This document shows, piece by piece, positions 35,121-43,833 of a stretch of 64,000 nt of DNA. Position numbers and translations under genes: made by a program. Positions within the stretch are counted from its first letter, which is position 1. Every line of letters begins with the position of its first letter. This DNA comes from CBDCWO01 sp965223405 (GTDB taxonomy: Bacteria; Bacteroidota; Bacteroidia; Chitinophagales; Saprospiraceae). Under the pieces are notes generated by a model. It searched no databases and was not told the origin of the DNA. It saw only the letters and a list, made by a program, of their open reading frames with translations. Location: NCBI GenBank assembly GCA_965223405.1, contig CBDCWO010000006.1, positions 2,604,001-2,668,000 on the forward strand. Direction: 5' to 3'.

Positions 35121-36278
35121 TTAGTTGCTGGCAATTCCAAAAACTATAGCGAAAGCGATAGCTGTTAAGATTATTCCGTACATGAATATGTTGTAGCAAT
35201 TGCGTAGATAGGAATATTTTTTGCCCAATGTTTTACCCAACATAAATAAATCTCTGGTAATCGAACTATCTAATCTTTCTTCTTCGGCAATCACGGATTT
35301 AATACCTTCCGTATATTCATCAATATTCATCTTAAAAAAGTTGCCAAAAAAGAAGAGATTGGATGAATTATTGCGAATATCTTCGGGCTTTGACACTCCG
35401 TGCATTTTTACCGGTCTGGTACTCAAAGTCGCATAAACAATCGAAAGAACACAAGTAATCAACAAACAGAGAGCTGGTAGAAATAAGATTGGATTGGATC
35501 CGATTTCCCTTCCCAGGAAAGGTAATGAAATAGTAAGTATCAAAGCATTGACACTAAGCATAATGTTGGCTTTATTATCCGCAATAGCACTTAGGTCAAT
35601 ATGGTTTCGGAGAGCAGTCTTAAATTGGGTCTGAGCACTTTTACTGGTACTGATACTTCCTGCTTTTTTTTCCTTCCTCTCGATTCTTGCTTCGTATATT
35701 TTTTCTAATTCTACAAGATTTTGATTTTTTGCATCCTGATAGAGTTCCATAGCAGCTTCGGAACGGTATCGATGATCTTTGAAGAATTTGATATTTTCTT
35801 CCAACCAGTCCGTTTTTTTCTTTTTTTGCATGGTTAATGCCATATTCTCCTGTCTCAACCTCTCAGACCAAATCATATATTCTGAATCTGCTAAATTGAT
35901 AAAATCGGCATCTTTCATGATGTTCTCTAAAAGGCCTTCAGGTACTTGGTTGTGCTTGGTTACGTTGATCAGATTTTCAACTTGTTTGATATTCTGATCG
36001 GGATAATTTATTTTTTCCAGAAATTTACGAGCGATCTTTTTACTGTTTTCTTCATGGTTGGTGAAATCATTTACAAATCCAGTATCGTGAAATAAAGCAG
36101 CCAGTGCCAGCAATTCCTGGTCCTGTGCTTCTACTTTTTCTTTTTCCGATAAAAGATTTACCGCATCAAAGACTTTCTTTGTATGTTCCCAATTGTGATA
36201 AAAATACTCCTGTTTTAACTCTTTGTTTAAGAGTTCTTCAACATAGAGCTTTGCATCTTCTACTATTCCGTTGTTCAT
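35121..36278 (-). CDS. HD-domain phosphohydrolase fused to a Pycsar-type membrane effector (PycTM/DUF5706)
   Basis: The 385-residue protein has two modules. Residues ~8-190 form an HD metal-dependent phosphohydrolase: His28 and His32 (YHNWEHTKK), His64-Asp65 (ALFHDTGFV), His75 and an Asp in KDAD. A Lys/Glu-rich linker (190-215) leads to LRNHIDLSAIADNKANIM (223-240), the signature of the DUF5706/PycTM domain. Transmembrane helices lie at about 238-254, 262-284 and 365-382. PycTM domains are the membrane-killing effectors of Pycsar antiphage systems, triggered by cCMP or cUMP made by a dedicated cyclase. No cyclase lies near this gene. HD domains often cleave phosphodiesters or nucleotides, so the fusion may sense and degrade its own signal; that is inference. 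Confidence 0.85.
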   Translation of the reverse strand: MNNGIVEDAKLYVEELLNKELKQEYFYHNWEHTKKVFDAVNLLSEKEKVEAQDQELLALAALFHDTGFVNDFTNHEENSKKIARKFLEKINYPDQNIKQVENLINVTKHNQVPEGLLENIMKDADFINLADSEYMIWSERLRQENMALTMQKKKKTDWLEENIKFFKDHRYRSEAAMELYQDAKNQNLVELEKIYEARIERKEKKAGSISTSKSAQTQFKTALRNHIDLSAIADNKANIMLSVNALILTISLPFLGREIGSNPILFLPALCLLITCVLSIVYATLSTRPVKMHGVSKPEDIRNNSSNLFFFGNFFKMNIDEYTEGIKSVIAEEERLDSSITRDLFMLGKTLGKKYSYLRNCYNIFMYGIILTAIAFAIVFGIASN

Positions 36279-36383
36279 GCCATATTTTTTACCGTAAAAA
36301 CTAGTGACACGGTACGCTAATTTTTAATAAATGTAATAAATCCAGGTTAAATGGATGATTTTAACTACTAGATTTTTAATGAT

Positions 36384-37250
36384 CTATCGAGATGAGTTGT
36401 AATATACTTGCAGATTACCCCTTCCCGAGTGGCCTTCATTGGCGATATATAAGTTGCCCTGGTTATCAAAGGTAACTCCTTCCGGTTGAGGATGGATAAA
36501 CGAATTTAAAAAATAAAGACGCAAGGGATTCAGATCGGAATCCAAGACCAAAATTTGTGTGGATGGACTGGATAGGATGTACAATTCTCGTGTAATCGGA
36601 TGTATTGCCATCCCGGATGGATTAAACTGGTAATCAATCCATTTTCCAGCATTGGCTAATCCCGGATACTGACTTTGACCAAATTTTTTCAAAATTGAGT
36701 TATCCAAAATGATACTTTTGCTTTTATCAACTTCCTCTTTTGAGAGGTCATAAAAATAGATCTTTTTGACTGGGTCGGATTTATTTTCTTTACTCGCCAG
36801 CCAAATGCCTTGTCGGTCCGAATCATATACCAATCCTTCAATATTATGATTTTTACTGATTCCGGCATCCAATTTATTTACTTGCCTTGAGCCCAGGTTA
36901 AATGATCTTAACTTGGCCGTGCTGGTAATAACGTAGACCACTGAATCCCTGATTGTGATTCCTTCATAATCATTTTTACCAGCAAAATGCATGGTATCCG
37001 GAAAGGATTTTAAATTATGTAGTGACCAGGAAAATAAAATGCCCTCTTCATCCTGAATGGCATAGAGCCTATCCCGTTCATATGCTAATCCCGATATTTC
37101 CATTAACAAAAGAGGCAATTTTATTGATTCGTCCGGCTCATTAAAAGTATAAGGCGAATCAACCAATGGATCTTTCTCAATCGGACATCCTAGTGTCAAT
37201 ATGCCGAACAGGCAAAAGTATCCAAACCTGTACAAATAAATACTTACCAT
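36384..37250 (-). CDS. SdiA-regulated-type beta-propeller lipoprotein
   Basis: The 288-residue protein has a lipoprotein signal ending TLGC (Cys22). It continues as a beta-propeller with the ISGLAYERDRLYAIQDE, YEGITIRDSVVYVIT, HNIEGLVYDSD and PEGVTFDNQGNLYIANEG repeats typical of the SdiA-regulated/esterase-like propeller family. The function of this family is not established; phytase-like or lactone-esterase-like activity has been suggested from the fold only. Its start overlaps the end of the large gene upstream by 7 bp, so the two are coupled and presumably both act in the cell envelope. Confidence 0.82.
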   Translation of the reverse strand: MVSIYLYRFGYFCLFGILTLGCPIEKDPLVDSPYTFNEPDESIKLPLLLMEISGLAYERDRLYAIQDEEGILFSWSLHNLKSFPDTMHFAGKNDYEGITIRDSVVYVITSTAKLRSFNLGSRQVNKLDAGISKNHNIEGLVYDSDRQGIWLASKENKSDPVKKIYFYDLSKEEVDKSKSIILDNSILKKFGQSQYPGLANAGKWIDYQFNPSGMAIHPITRELYILSSPSTQILVLDSDLNPLRLYFLNSFIHPQPEGVTFDNQGNLYIANEGHSGRGNLQVYYNSSR

Positions 37251-40200
37251 CCCGGCGATAAATTAATTCCGAATGAACCCACTCCACCTTTCCGCAAAGG
37301 AATGGCATAATAAGGTTCCAGGATCAGTGCTCCCATCAGATTTACACGTAACCCCAATCCCGTACTCATCAAAAACAGGGGTTTAGCCGGATCATTGTCC
37401 TCCAGGTCGAATTGATCGTAATCGTTCCAGGCCATACCTCCATCCAGAAAGAAATTCAGTTCCGTAGGTAAAAATTTGGACTTGATCAAGGCCAGTTTTT
37501 CCGGTCCGGTAAAAGGCAGTCTGACTTCAAAATTGGTAATAAATATTTTTGAACCAGCCAGTTGATTAAAAGTAATTCCATATTTTTCCTGAAGTATTTC
37601 CAACTCGTTGTATTTGTACCCGTGAATCATCCCTGCGAGCCCATTCTGGCCTAAGTAAATGGGATAAAAAATATTGGCATCTCTTCCGTAGCGAGCATAA
37701 TGCATTCCCCGGATGGCTATCGTCACCGGATTGAATCTTTGGTACTTTCTCAAATCGACTAAGGTGGTATAAAAATCGTTTTCTCCAAAGCTTTTATCTA
37801 CACCGATTCGAAAGCGATAACCAGCTAAAGGTGAAGTAAGTCCAAAGTAGGAGTTGTCACCTACATACGCCAAACTGGCATTTTGGGTAAATCCCTTGCG
37901 AATTAGCAAACCACCCAGATTAAGATCACCTTCAATTTTTTGCTTTTCCCGATCTTGCCAAATGAATTGACCAAAATCGTTGTAATAATATTGATAGACA
38001 TCCCAGCGGAAATATTGATACTTACTGGATACACTCAGTTCCAGTCTTTGTGTAGTGGAAAATGGATATTGTACAAAACCGGAAATGCCGTCTTCAAAAA
38101 TCCGGATTAAATTCAAATCGTCCCGCCAAGCTGGAAATTGATTGCCAAACGAATCTTGTAATGTATCTCTGATAAAACCAAAATCACTATATCCTGTACG
38201 GTACGGAATATGAGATAATACAGCTCCCCAGGCCAGACGATGTTTTCGGTTGATATATTGGAATTGCGCGGCGACATCATATATCTCTCCATTCAGGGCC
38301 AATCCGGTATATAATTGATTGTTGCCTAAAATATCACTGAATAACATATCTATCCCCCCTTGCAGTCCGGTTTGAGTACCATAGGAGTTACTTACACCTA
38401 CACCTCCTCCGGTACTTCCTCCGATATAATCCAATTTGAATTGGGGCTTGTACGGAATCCGTTTGAATTCACTGACATCGGGAACTGGTCTTTGATCCAA
38501 ATAATCCAAATTGGAGTTCACTAGATCCACTTTTTGTACTCCAACGACCGGCAAGGTTAACGCCGCATAGTCCATTTCCTCCGGATCCACTTCCAGATGA
38601 AGAAAGTCGTCTGATTTGGCTTTGTAAATCGAATATTGTCCATCAAAATAATTAGAGAAAAATACTTCATCCCTCCTTTTCGAAACAGAAATGGCGGGGG
38701 AATAAGAAGTAATTCCGCTGATTCCAACTTTGAAGTCCGTCATTTGGAGCAATTTGCTATTGGCTACTTCATATTTATACAGATTTCGGAATCCATCCCG
38801 GTCTGACAGAAAATAGATATTTCCTTCCTGATCGAATTCCGGATTTAAATTATCCGCGCCGGCAAAAAAGTCAAAATCTGCACCGGAACCATTTTCCACA
38901 TTGAGAGTTCCAATGTTCATGGCAAATTTACCTTTGGTCCTGCCGCGTAAAAAACTTAATTTGTCGGTAGCAAAGACCAATTGAGTACCATCGGCGTTCC
39001 AGTTTGCTTGGATTTCGGAGTACCGGTCATCAGTCAATTGAGTAGCCTTTTTGGTTCGGGTATCAATTTGAAAGAGATCAGTCTGTCCATCCACTAATCC
39101 GGAAACAACAATCTTACGACCTTTGGGCGACCAGGCGGGATTGGCAAATGCAGGTAAATTTTTAAAGGTCATCTCGTCCAATGTTTTGCCGGTAGCTACA
39201 TCTTTGATCACCAGTACATTTCGGCCTTTCTTAAAAGCGACAAATGCAAATTTTTTGCTATCCGGGGACCAGGTACCTGAGGATTCAAGCCAGTCCAAAT
39301 GATCCAGGTGACCATCCTTGACCGTACTCACCACTTTTCTTAGGATTTTACCATCTCGCGTGTCGGCTAAATAAAGATCTGTGCTGATCAAATCTTTCTC
39401 TGATAAAAAGATGATGTAACGGCCATTAGGGCTTACTACTGGAGATATGTTTATTCTTCCGGAATTTTCTTCTGACAACAATTTTTTACCAATAAAATTT
39501 TCTTTTTTATCACCAATCAGAGGAGTATAATAATTTTCTAGAGCACTTTTAAATTGAGAGGATAACGTAGCAAAGTTGGTTTTTAAGGTCGAATCTATAG
39601 CAAATTGGAGTCCAAATTTTGCCGTATTGATGAACAGGGGTTTGATCACTTCATCCCCATACAGGCCGGTAACAAATGCCCAAAACGCTTGCCCGTACCG
39701 GTATGGAAAATATTTAGGATTACTCAGGTCTTTCAAGGTGGGTACTTTGTCATTAAGCACTACATCTCGCATCCACATGGCTGTATTGGCGTCGTGTCTG
39801 CCGATAGACATGTATTCCGCCATACCTTCAACCATCCATAAGGGTAAATTGGCCAGGTTGGTTAAATTGGTGGAATCCCCATGAATAACCATATGGTATT
39901 GAAAAGCATGAACCATTTCATGACCCAACACATGATTGGTTTGTTGATTGGTCAAAGTAAGAGGCATGACCACACGATTCTTGAAAGCCTCGGTAACACC
40001 TCCGGTACCCACGCTTATTGCCCCAGAGATGGCATTCGTCTGTTGGAAATCAGCATGATCATGATAAAAAAGGATGGGATTTTGTTCAGTAAAGGTATCC
40101 CTTAATACAGATTGATGCATATCATACCACTGTTCCGACCATTGTGACAATTCATTTATTTTGTCACGACTGCGAAAATAATGGTAGATATCAAAATGAG

Positions 40201-40327
40201 GGGTTTGATAGACTTCAAACTTAAAATCCCGATATCTTGGTTTATTGCGTCCGAAATATTGTGCTGCTAACTCATTGCTTAATAAGAAAACCAATAAGCA
40301 TGAGATGATCCATTTATAACTATTCAT
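37244..40327 (-). CDS. Peptidase-MA-like zinc domain with TolB-type propeller and C-terminal beta-barrel
   Basis: The 1027-residue protein has a signal peptide and a metallopeptidase-like N-terminal domain with an intact HExxH (His136-Glu-Met-Val-His140 in LGHEMVHAFQYHM) and WMVEGMAEYMS downstream, which can supply the third ligand. PD40/TolB-like propeller repeats span ~280-560 (YIIFLSEKDLISTDLYLAD, WSPDSKKFAFVAFKKGR). The C-terminal ~430 residues look like an outer-membrane barrel. The layout equals the 1087-residue protein at 22103-25366, which lacks the zinc site. It overlaps the SdiA-regulated-type gene by 7 bp. Role unknown; surface or periplasmic proteolysis is plausible. Confidence 0.82.
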   Translation of the reverse strand: MNSYKWIISCLLVFLLSNELAAQYFGRNKPRYRDFKFEVYQTPHFDIYHYFRSRDKINELSQWSEQWYDMHQSVLRDTFTEQNPILFYHDHADFQQTNAISGAISVGTGGVTEAFKNRVVMPLTLTNQQTNHVLGHEMVHAFQYHMVIHGDSTNLTNLANLPLWMVEGMAEYMSIGRHDANTAMWMRDVVLNDKVPTLKDLSNPKYFPYRYGQAFWAFVTGLYGDEVIKPLFINTAKFGLQFAIDSTLKTNFATLSSQFKSALENYYTPLIGDKKENFIGKKLLSEENSGRINISPVVSPNGRYIIFLSEKDLISTDLYLADTRDGKILRKVVSTVKDGHLDHLDWLESSGTWSPDSKKFAFVAFKKGRNVLVIKDVATGKTLDEMTFKNLPAFANPAWSPKGRKIVVSGLVDGQTDLFQIDTRTKKATQLTDDRYSEIQANWNADGTQLVFATDKLSFLRGRTKGKFAMNIGTLNVENGSGADFDFFAGADNLNPEFDQEGNIYFLSDRDGFRNLYKYEVANSKLLQMTDFKVGISGITSYSPAISVSKRRDEVFFSNYFDGQYSIYKAKSDDFLHLEVDPEEMDYAALTLPVVGVQKVDLVNSNLDYLDQRPVPDVSEFKRIPYKPQFKLDYIGGSTGGGVGVSNSYGTQTGLQGGIDMLFSDILGNNQLYTGLALNGEIYDVAAQFQYINRKHRLAWGAVLSHIPYRTGYSDFGFIRDTLQDSFGNQFPAWRDDLNLIRIFEDGISGFVQYPFSTTQRLELSVSSKYQYFRWDVYQYYYNDFGQFIWQDREKQKIEGDLNLGGLLIRKGFTQNASLAYVGDNSYFGLTSPLAGYRFRIGVDKSFGENDFYTTLVDLRKYQRFNPVTIAIRGMHYARYGRDANIFYPIYLGQNGLAGMIHGYKYNELEILQEKYGITFNQLAGSKIFITNFEVRLPFTGPEKLALIKSKFLPTELNFFLDGGMAWNDYDQFDLEDNDPAKPLFLMSTGLGLRVNLMGALILEPYYAIPLRKGGVGSFGINLSPGW

Positions 40328-40631
40328 GATCCTTTAATTTCCTAAGTGATTGAATATATCTAAATATTTAACCATTGTTAAGAGTTAAGAGTTATTTAAA
40401 TAGACCCTAAATTAACGTTAAATTTTCCAATGGCCTGATAAAACACGGTCAGAGATCGGTAAAGTCCGTTAAAATTAGTTAATAATGATTTCATACTATC
40501 AAAACCACATTGAACATCTAACTTTCCTAAATACTTTTAGAGGTCAATTATTGACAACTCAATTTCTCACCTAAATTATAAACGAACCAAAACTGAAAAG
40601 AATAACTTTGCTTCCAATTTAATTTTCCGGT
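40328..40631. promoter_or_regulatory. Divergent promoter region
   Basis: This 304-bp AT-rich gap lies between divergent genes. On the plus strand TAACTTTG (40603-40610) matches the -7 consensus TAnnTTTG and would start transcription about 15 nt before the M14 peptidase ATG. No clear -33 element was found and no box was found for the minus-strand gene. Nothing else is recognisable. Confidence 0.4.
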
Positions 40632-42365
40632 ATGAAAGCTTATCTCCTTGTTATTTACTCCGTTTTGCTGATACTTTCTCTACAAGCTCAAAATCGTCAT
40701 ATTACTCCGTTTGAATTGGATTCTAATTATTCCGCCAGTTATCCGGAAGTAATCTCATATTATTCCAGTCTGTCTTCCAAATATTCGAATGTTCAGGTTC
40801 AAGAATTTGGCAACACCGATAGTGGGAAGCCATTACATGAAATTGTCATTAGTGCGGATAATGATTTTGATCCGCAATCCATAAGAAATAAAAACAAATC
40901 TGTATTCTTCATAAATAATGGAATTCATGCCGGAGAACCCTGCGGAATCGATGCCAGTATGATGTTGGCCAGGGACCTGGTTCAATATAAAATACCTCAG
41001 GAAATATGGGAGGAAATAGTAGTTGTAATAATTCCTGTATACAACATCGGGGGATCCCTAAATCGTGGAAGTTATAGTCGAGCAAATCAAAACGGTCCTC
41101 GCGAGTATGGATTTCGGGGAAATGCCCGCAACTTTGATCTGAATCGTGATTTTACCAAGACAGATTCTGAAAATGCCAAAAGTTTCCAGCGACTCTTTAC
41201 CAAATGGAATCCGGACGTTTTTCTGGATAATCATACTTCTAATGGTGCCGATTACCAATACACCATGACCCTGGTAATCAGCCAAAAAGATAAAATGGTA
41301 CAACCCCTGAGGAAGTGTATGAACGAGATAATACTTCCGGATCTATTTTCAAAAATGGAATCTAAAAAGTTTGAGTTGATTCCGTATGTAAATGTTCGTA
41401 ATTCTCCGGATAGGGGCATATATGGTTTTTTGGATTTACCCCGGTACGGATCCGGATATGCCAATTTGCATCATACCCTGGCATTTATATCAGAAGCTCA
41501 TATGTTGAAGCCCTTTCATCGCAGAGTTTGGGGGACCTATCATCTGATGGTAAGTTTTCTGGAAGTGATCAATAAATACAAAAATACGATCCAAGAAGCA
41601 CGTAAGAATTCCATTGATTTTTATCTGAATATGCCGGAGGTGCCACTGAGCTGGAGTCTAAACTTCCAAAAAGCAGACTCCCTCTTATTCAAAGGGTATC
41701 AGGCCAAAACAAAACCGAGCCTTATTCATGGTCATGACAGATTATACTATGATCGAAATGAACCTTATGAAAAAATGATTCCTTTTTACAATCATTACCA
41801 GGTTGAGAATTCAGTAATTATGCCAAAGGCCTATGTCATTCCGCAAGGATATCGCAGCGTAATTGAGGCTTTACAAAGAAACGGTGTAAAACTCCATACC
41901 ATAGGTCAGGATACATCCATTCAAGTCGCCATGTATTATATTTCGGATTACCAAACCGGCAGGTCACCCTATGAAGGTCATTATCTGCATTCCAAGGTCC
42001 AGGTTCAGAAAGAGTATATGGAGCAATCATTTTCTGCAGGGGACCTGATCGTATTCCTGGATCAGACTTCAGCCCGATTGGTAGTAGAAATGCTGGAACC
42101 ACAAGCCGCTGATTCCTATTTTGCCTGGAATTATTTTGACGGTATTTTGATGCAAAAGGAATATTTTTCCAGTTACGTATTTGAAGATCTGGCTTATGAA
42201 TATTTACAAAAAAATCCTCAGCTCCAACAAGAACTCGAAGCAGCAAAGGCTAAGGATGAAAAGCTAAAGGATTCGCCCAGAGCGATTTTGGACTTTATTT
42301 ACAAACGAAGTCCTAACTACGAAAAAACACATAACCTGTATCCGGTGGCAAGAATTGAAAAGTAA
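40632..42365 (+). CDS. M14-family zinc carboxypeptidase
   Basis: The 577-residue exported protein (signal peptide MKAYLLVIYSVLLILSLQ) has the M14 zinc triad: His99 and Glu102 in GIHAGEPCG and His201 in LDNHTSNG. The substrate-side block NFDLNRDFTKTDSENA and the catalytic Glu288 in FISEAHM are present. The C-terminal ~250 residues extend beyond the core and carry no recognised domain. It probably trims peptides in the periplasm or outside the cell. It converges on the membrane-protein gene at 42418 with 52 bp between them. Confidence 0.9.
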   Translation: MKAYLLVIYSVLLILSLQAQNRHITPFELDSNYSASYPEVISYYSSLSSKYSNVQVQEFGNTDSGKPLHEIVISADNDFDPQSIRNKNKSVFFINNGIHAGEPCGIDASMMLARDLVQYKIPQEIWEEIVVVIIPVYNIGGSLNRGSYSRANQNGPREYGFRGNARNFDLNRDFTKTDSENAKSFQRLFTKWNPDVFLDNHTSNGADYQYTMTLVISQKDKMVQPLRKCMNEIILPDLFSKMESKKFELIPYVNVRNSPDRGIYGFLDLPRYGSGYANLHHTLAFISEAHMLKPFHRRVWGTYHLMVSFLEVINKYKNTIQEARKNSIDFYLNMPEVPLSWSLNFQKADSLLFKGYQAKTKPSLIHGHDRLYYDRNEPYEKMIPFYNHYQVENSVIMPKAYVIPQGYRSVIEALQRNGVKLHTIGQDTSIQVAMYYISDYQTGRSPYEGHYLHSKVQVQKEYMEQSFSAGDLIVFLDQTSARLVVEMLEPQAADSYFAWNYFDGILMQKEYFSSYVFEDLAYEYLQKNPQLQQELEAAKAKDEKLKDSPRAILDFIYKRSPNYEKTHNLYPVARIEK

Positions 42366-42417
42366 GACATATAGTTTAACGGGATGCTGAATCGAATCTA
42401 TTTGGCTGGGTAATTAA

Positions 42418-43722
42418 TTATTGGTTTGTGAGTGCAGTGTAACGTTTTTGGTTTTTGGGCACTGATTCCAATACCAATTGATTACCAAAGGAGACTAAAA
42501 TCGGAATATCAACCGCAATAAGTACTAAAAAAAGATATGGATAGGGTATCTGAATCAAATGGTAAAACAACGTCAAATAGAGTTTGAATGATCCTAACAT
42601 ATGCAAATTACAGTTGATAATTGAATGCTTGGTGAAATGGAATAGAAATCCAAGACCAAGGCATAAGCATATTAATGCAGATATTTGACATGTTTGTAAA
42701 TAGGTGAGTCGATTTTCGAGCGTTTTATTATTCCTTTCATAAAATAAATACGTCAGACCTAATCCCCGATATAAAGTATAAGGATGTTCAGGGTGATCTT
42801 TCCATGCGCCTAAGGCGGCTATTTTGTGGTGTTTTAGTCCCTTTTGAAATATCCGGTGATCCTTTGTCATGAACGGTAACAGGTATAACAGGATAACCCC
42901 TGCAATAACTACCAGAAAGCTTCGGATCATGACCTTCTTAGAAAAGAACGAACCCAAATAATATAGAAACAAGGGTACCCAAATGACCAGTGAGTATCGC
43001 GAAAGTAAACAGAGTACTAATCCGGCACCGATAAATAACCATGATTTGCTTTGCCAGGTGGTCATGAAGAGTAGATAGAATCCAGCAATCATGGTTTCAA
43101 TAGTAACTCCAATCACATTAGATTCATGTAGCATCAATTGCCACAAAAGGTAAAAGAAAAATCCAATTGATAATAAGGTGGATAACCAATTATCTGACTT
43201 TTTTACATTGAAATACCACAATGCAAATAAGAATATTAATATGGCAAAAATTCGAAAATCCAAAGATAATTGAAAAGGTATTACAAATGGCAACCAAGTC
43301 AGGGTCAGGTAAGTAGGGTTCAAATCGTACCCCCATTCTCTGATGGTGTGGTAAGGAAATTCGCCGTTGATAAACCGTGATACTAAGGTGTGAACCTGGG
43401 GTATGATGTCTGAATGGGTGGCATTGTGATGTATGTCCGGGAACTCTTGTAGTATTTGGGTGAAATACGGATATAACCACCATGACCCAAGTACTATAAA
43501 CACCAATGCCACATATCGATTGATTTTGCCGGATGATGGACTGGTTTTAACATAATAAGAACCGACTACTGCCAATACACCAATTATGCCGGAACAGAGG
43601 AAAAACGACCATGAATTTTTATAATGCTCCCATTCTCCAAGCCATTGAGTAAGCAATTTTATTTCACCGATAGAGAGGGTCAATAGTATTGACAGGAATA
43701 GAAGTGTAAGTAGAAATCTCAT
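42418..43722 (-). CDS. Polytopic membrane protein, possible GT-C-type glycosyltransferase
   Basis: The 434-residue protein has about 10-11 hydrophobic helices. Acidic and aromatic residues cluster in the loop after the third helix (LQEFPDIHHNATHSDIIP) and in VSRFINGEFPYHTIREWGYD. That layout (long first extracytoplasmic loop with DE-type residues followed by a helical bundle) resembles GT-C or DUF2029-like mannosyltransferases, which use lipid-linked sugars. No family-defining motif is certain. It is divergent from clpB. Called as integral membrane protein with confidence, enzymatic role only as a possibility. Confidence 0.6.
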   Translation of the reverse strand: MRFLLTLLFLSILLTLSIGEIKLLTQWLGEWEHYKNSWSFFLCSGIIGVLAVVGSYYVKTSPSSGKINRYVALVFIVLGSWWLYPYFTQILQEFPDIHHNATHSDIIPQVHTLVSRFINGEFPYHTIREWGYDLNPTYLTLTWLPFVIPFQLSLDFRIFAILIFLFALWYFNVKKSDNWLSTLLSIGFFFYLLWQLMLHESNVIGVTIETMIAGFYLLFMTTWQSKSWLFIGAGLVLCLLSRYSLVIWVPLFLYYLGSFFSKKVMIRSFLVVIAGVILLYLLPFMTKDHRIFQKGLKHHKIAALGAWKDHPEHPYTLYRGLGLTYLFYERNNKTLENRLTYLQTCQISALICLCLGLGFLFHFTKHSIINCNLHMLGSFKLYLTLFYHLIQIPYPYLFLVLIAVDIPILVSFGNQLVLESVPKNQKRYTALTNQ

Positions 43723-43803
43723 GATGGTTCGTTATGAGCAGTACCAATGCCAAACTCTTGATATAACGAAATGGACATGTTAGTATTGTTTTTAGTAATT
43801 ACG

Positions 43804-43811
43804 TACCTTTA
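43804..43811 (+). promoter_or_regulatory. Weak -7-like box upstream of clpB
   Basis: TACCTTTA is one mismatch from TAnnTTTG and lies 23 nt before the ATG. A TTG is present at 43786 but with shorter spacing than usual. No CIRCE element or other heat-shock operator was seen. Confidence 0.25.
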
Positions 43812-43833
43812 ACATCGTTTTAAAAAATTCAAA

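Noticed and set aside
35121..36278. A complete Pycsar defence operon
   Set aside because: Only the effector-like half is present. No nucleotide cyclase or other defence gene was found in the adjoining genes on either strand.
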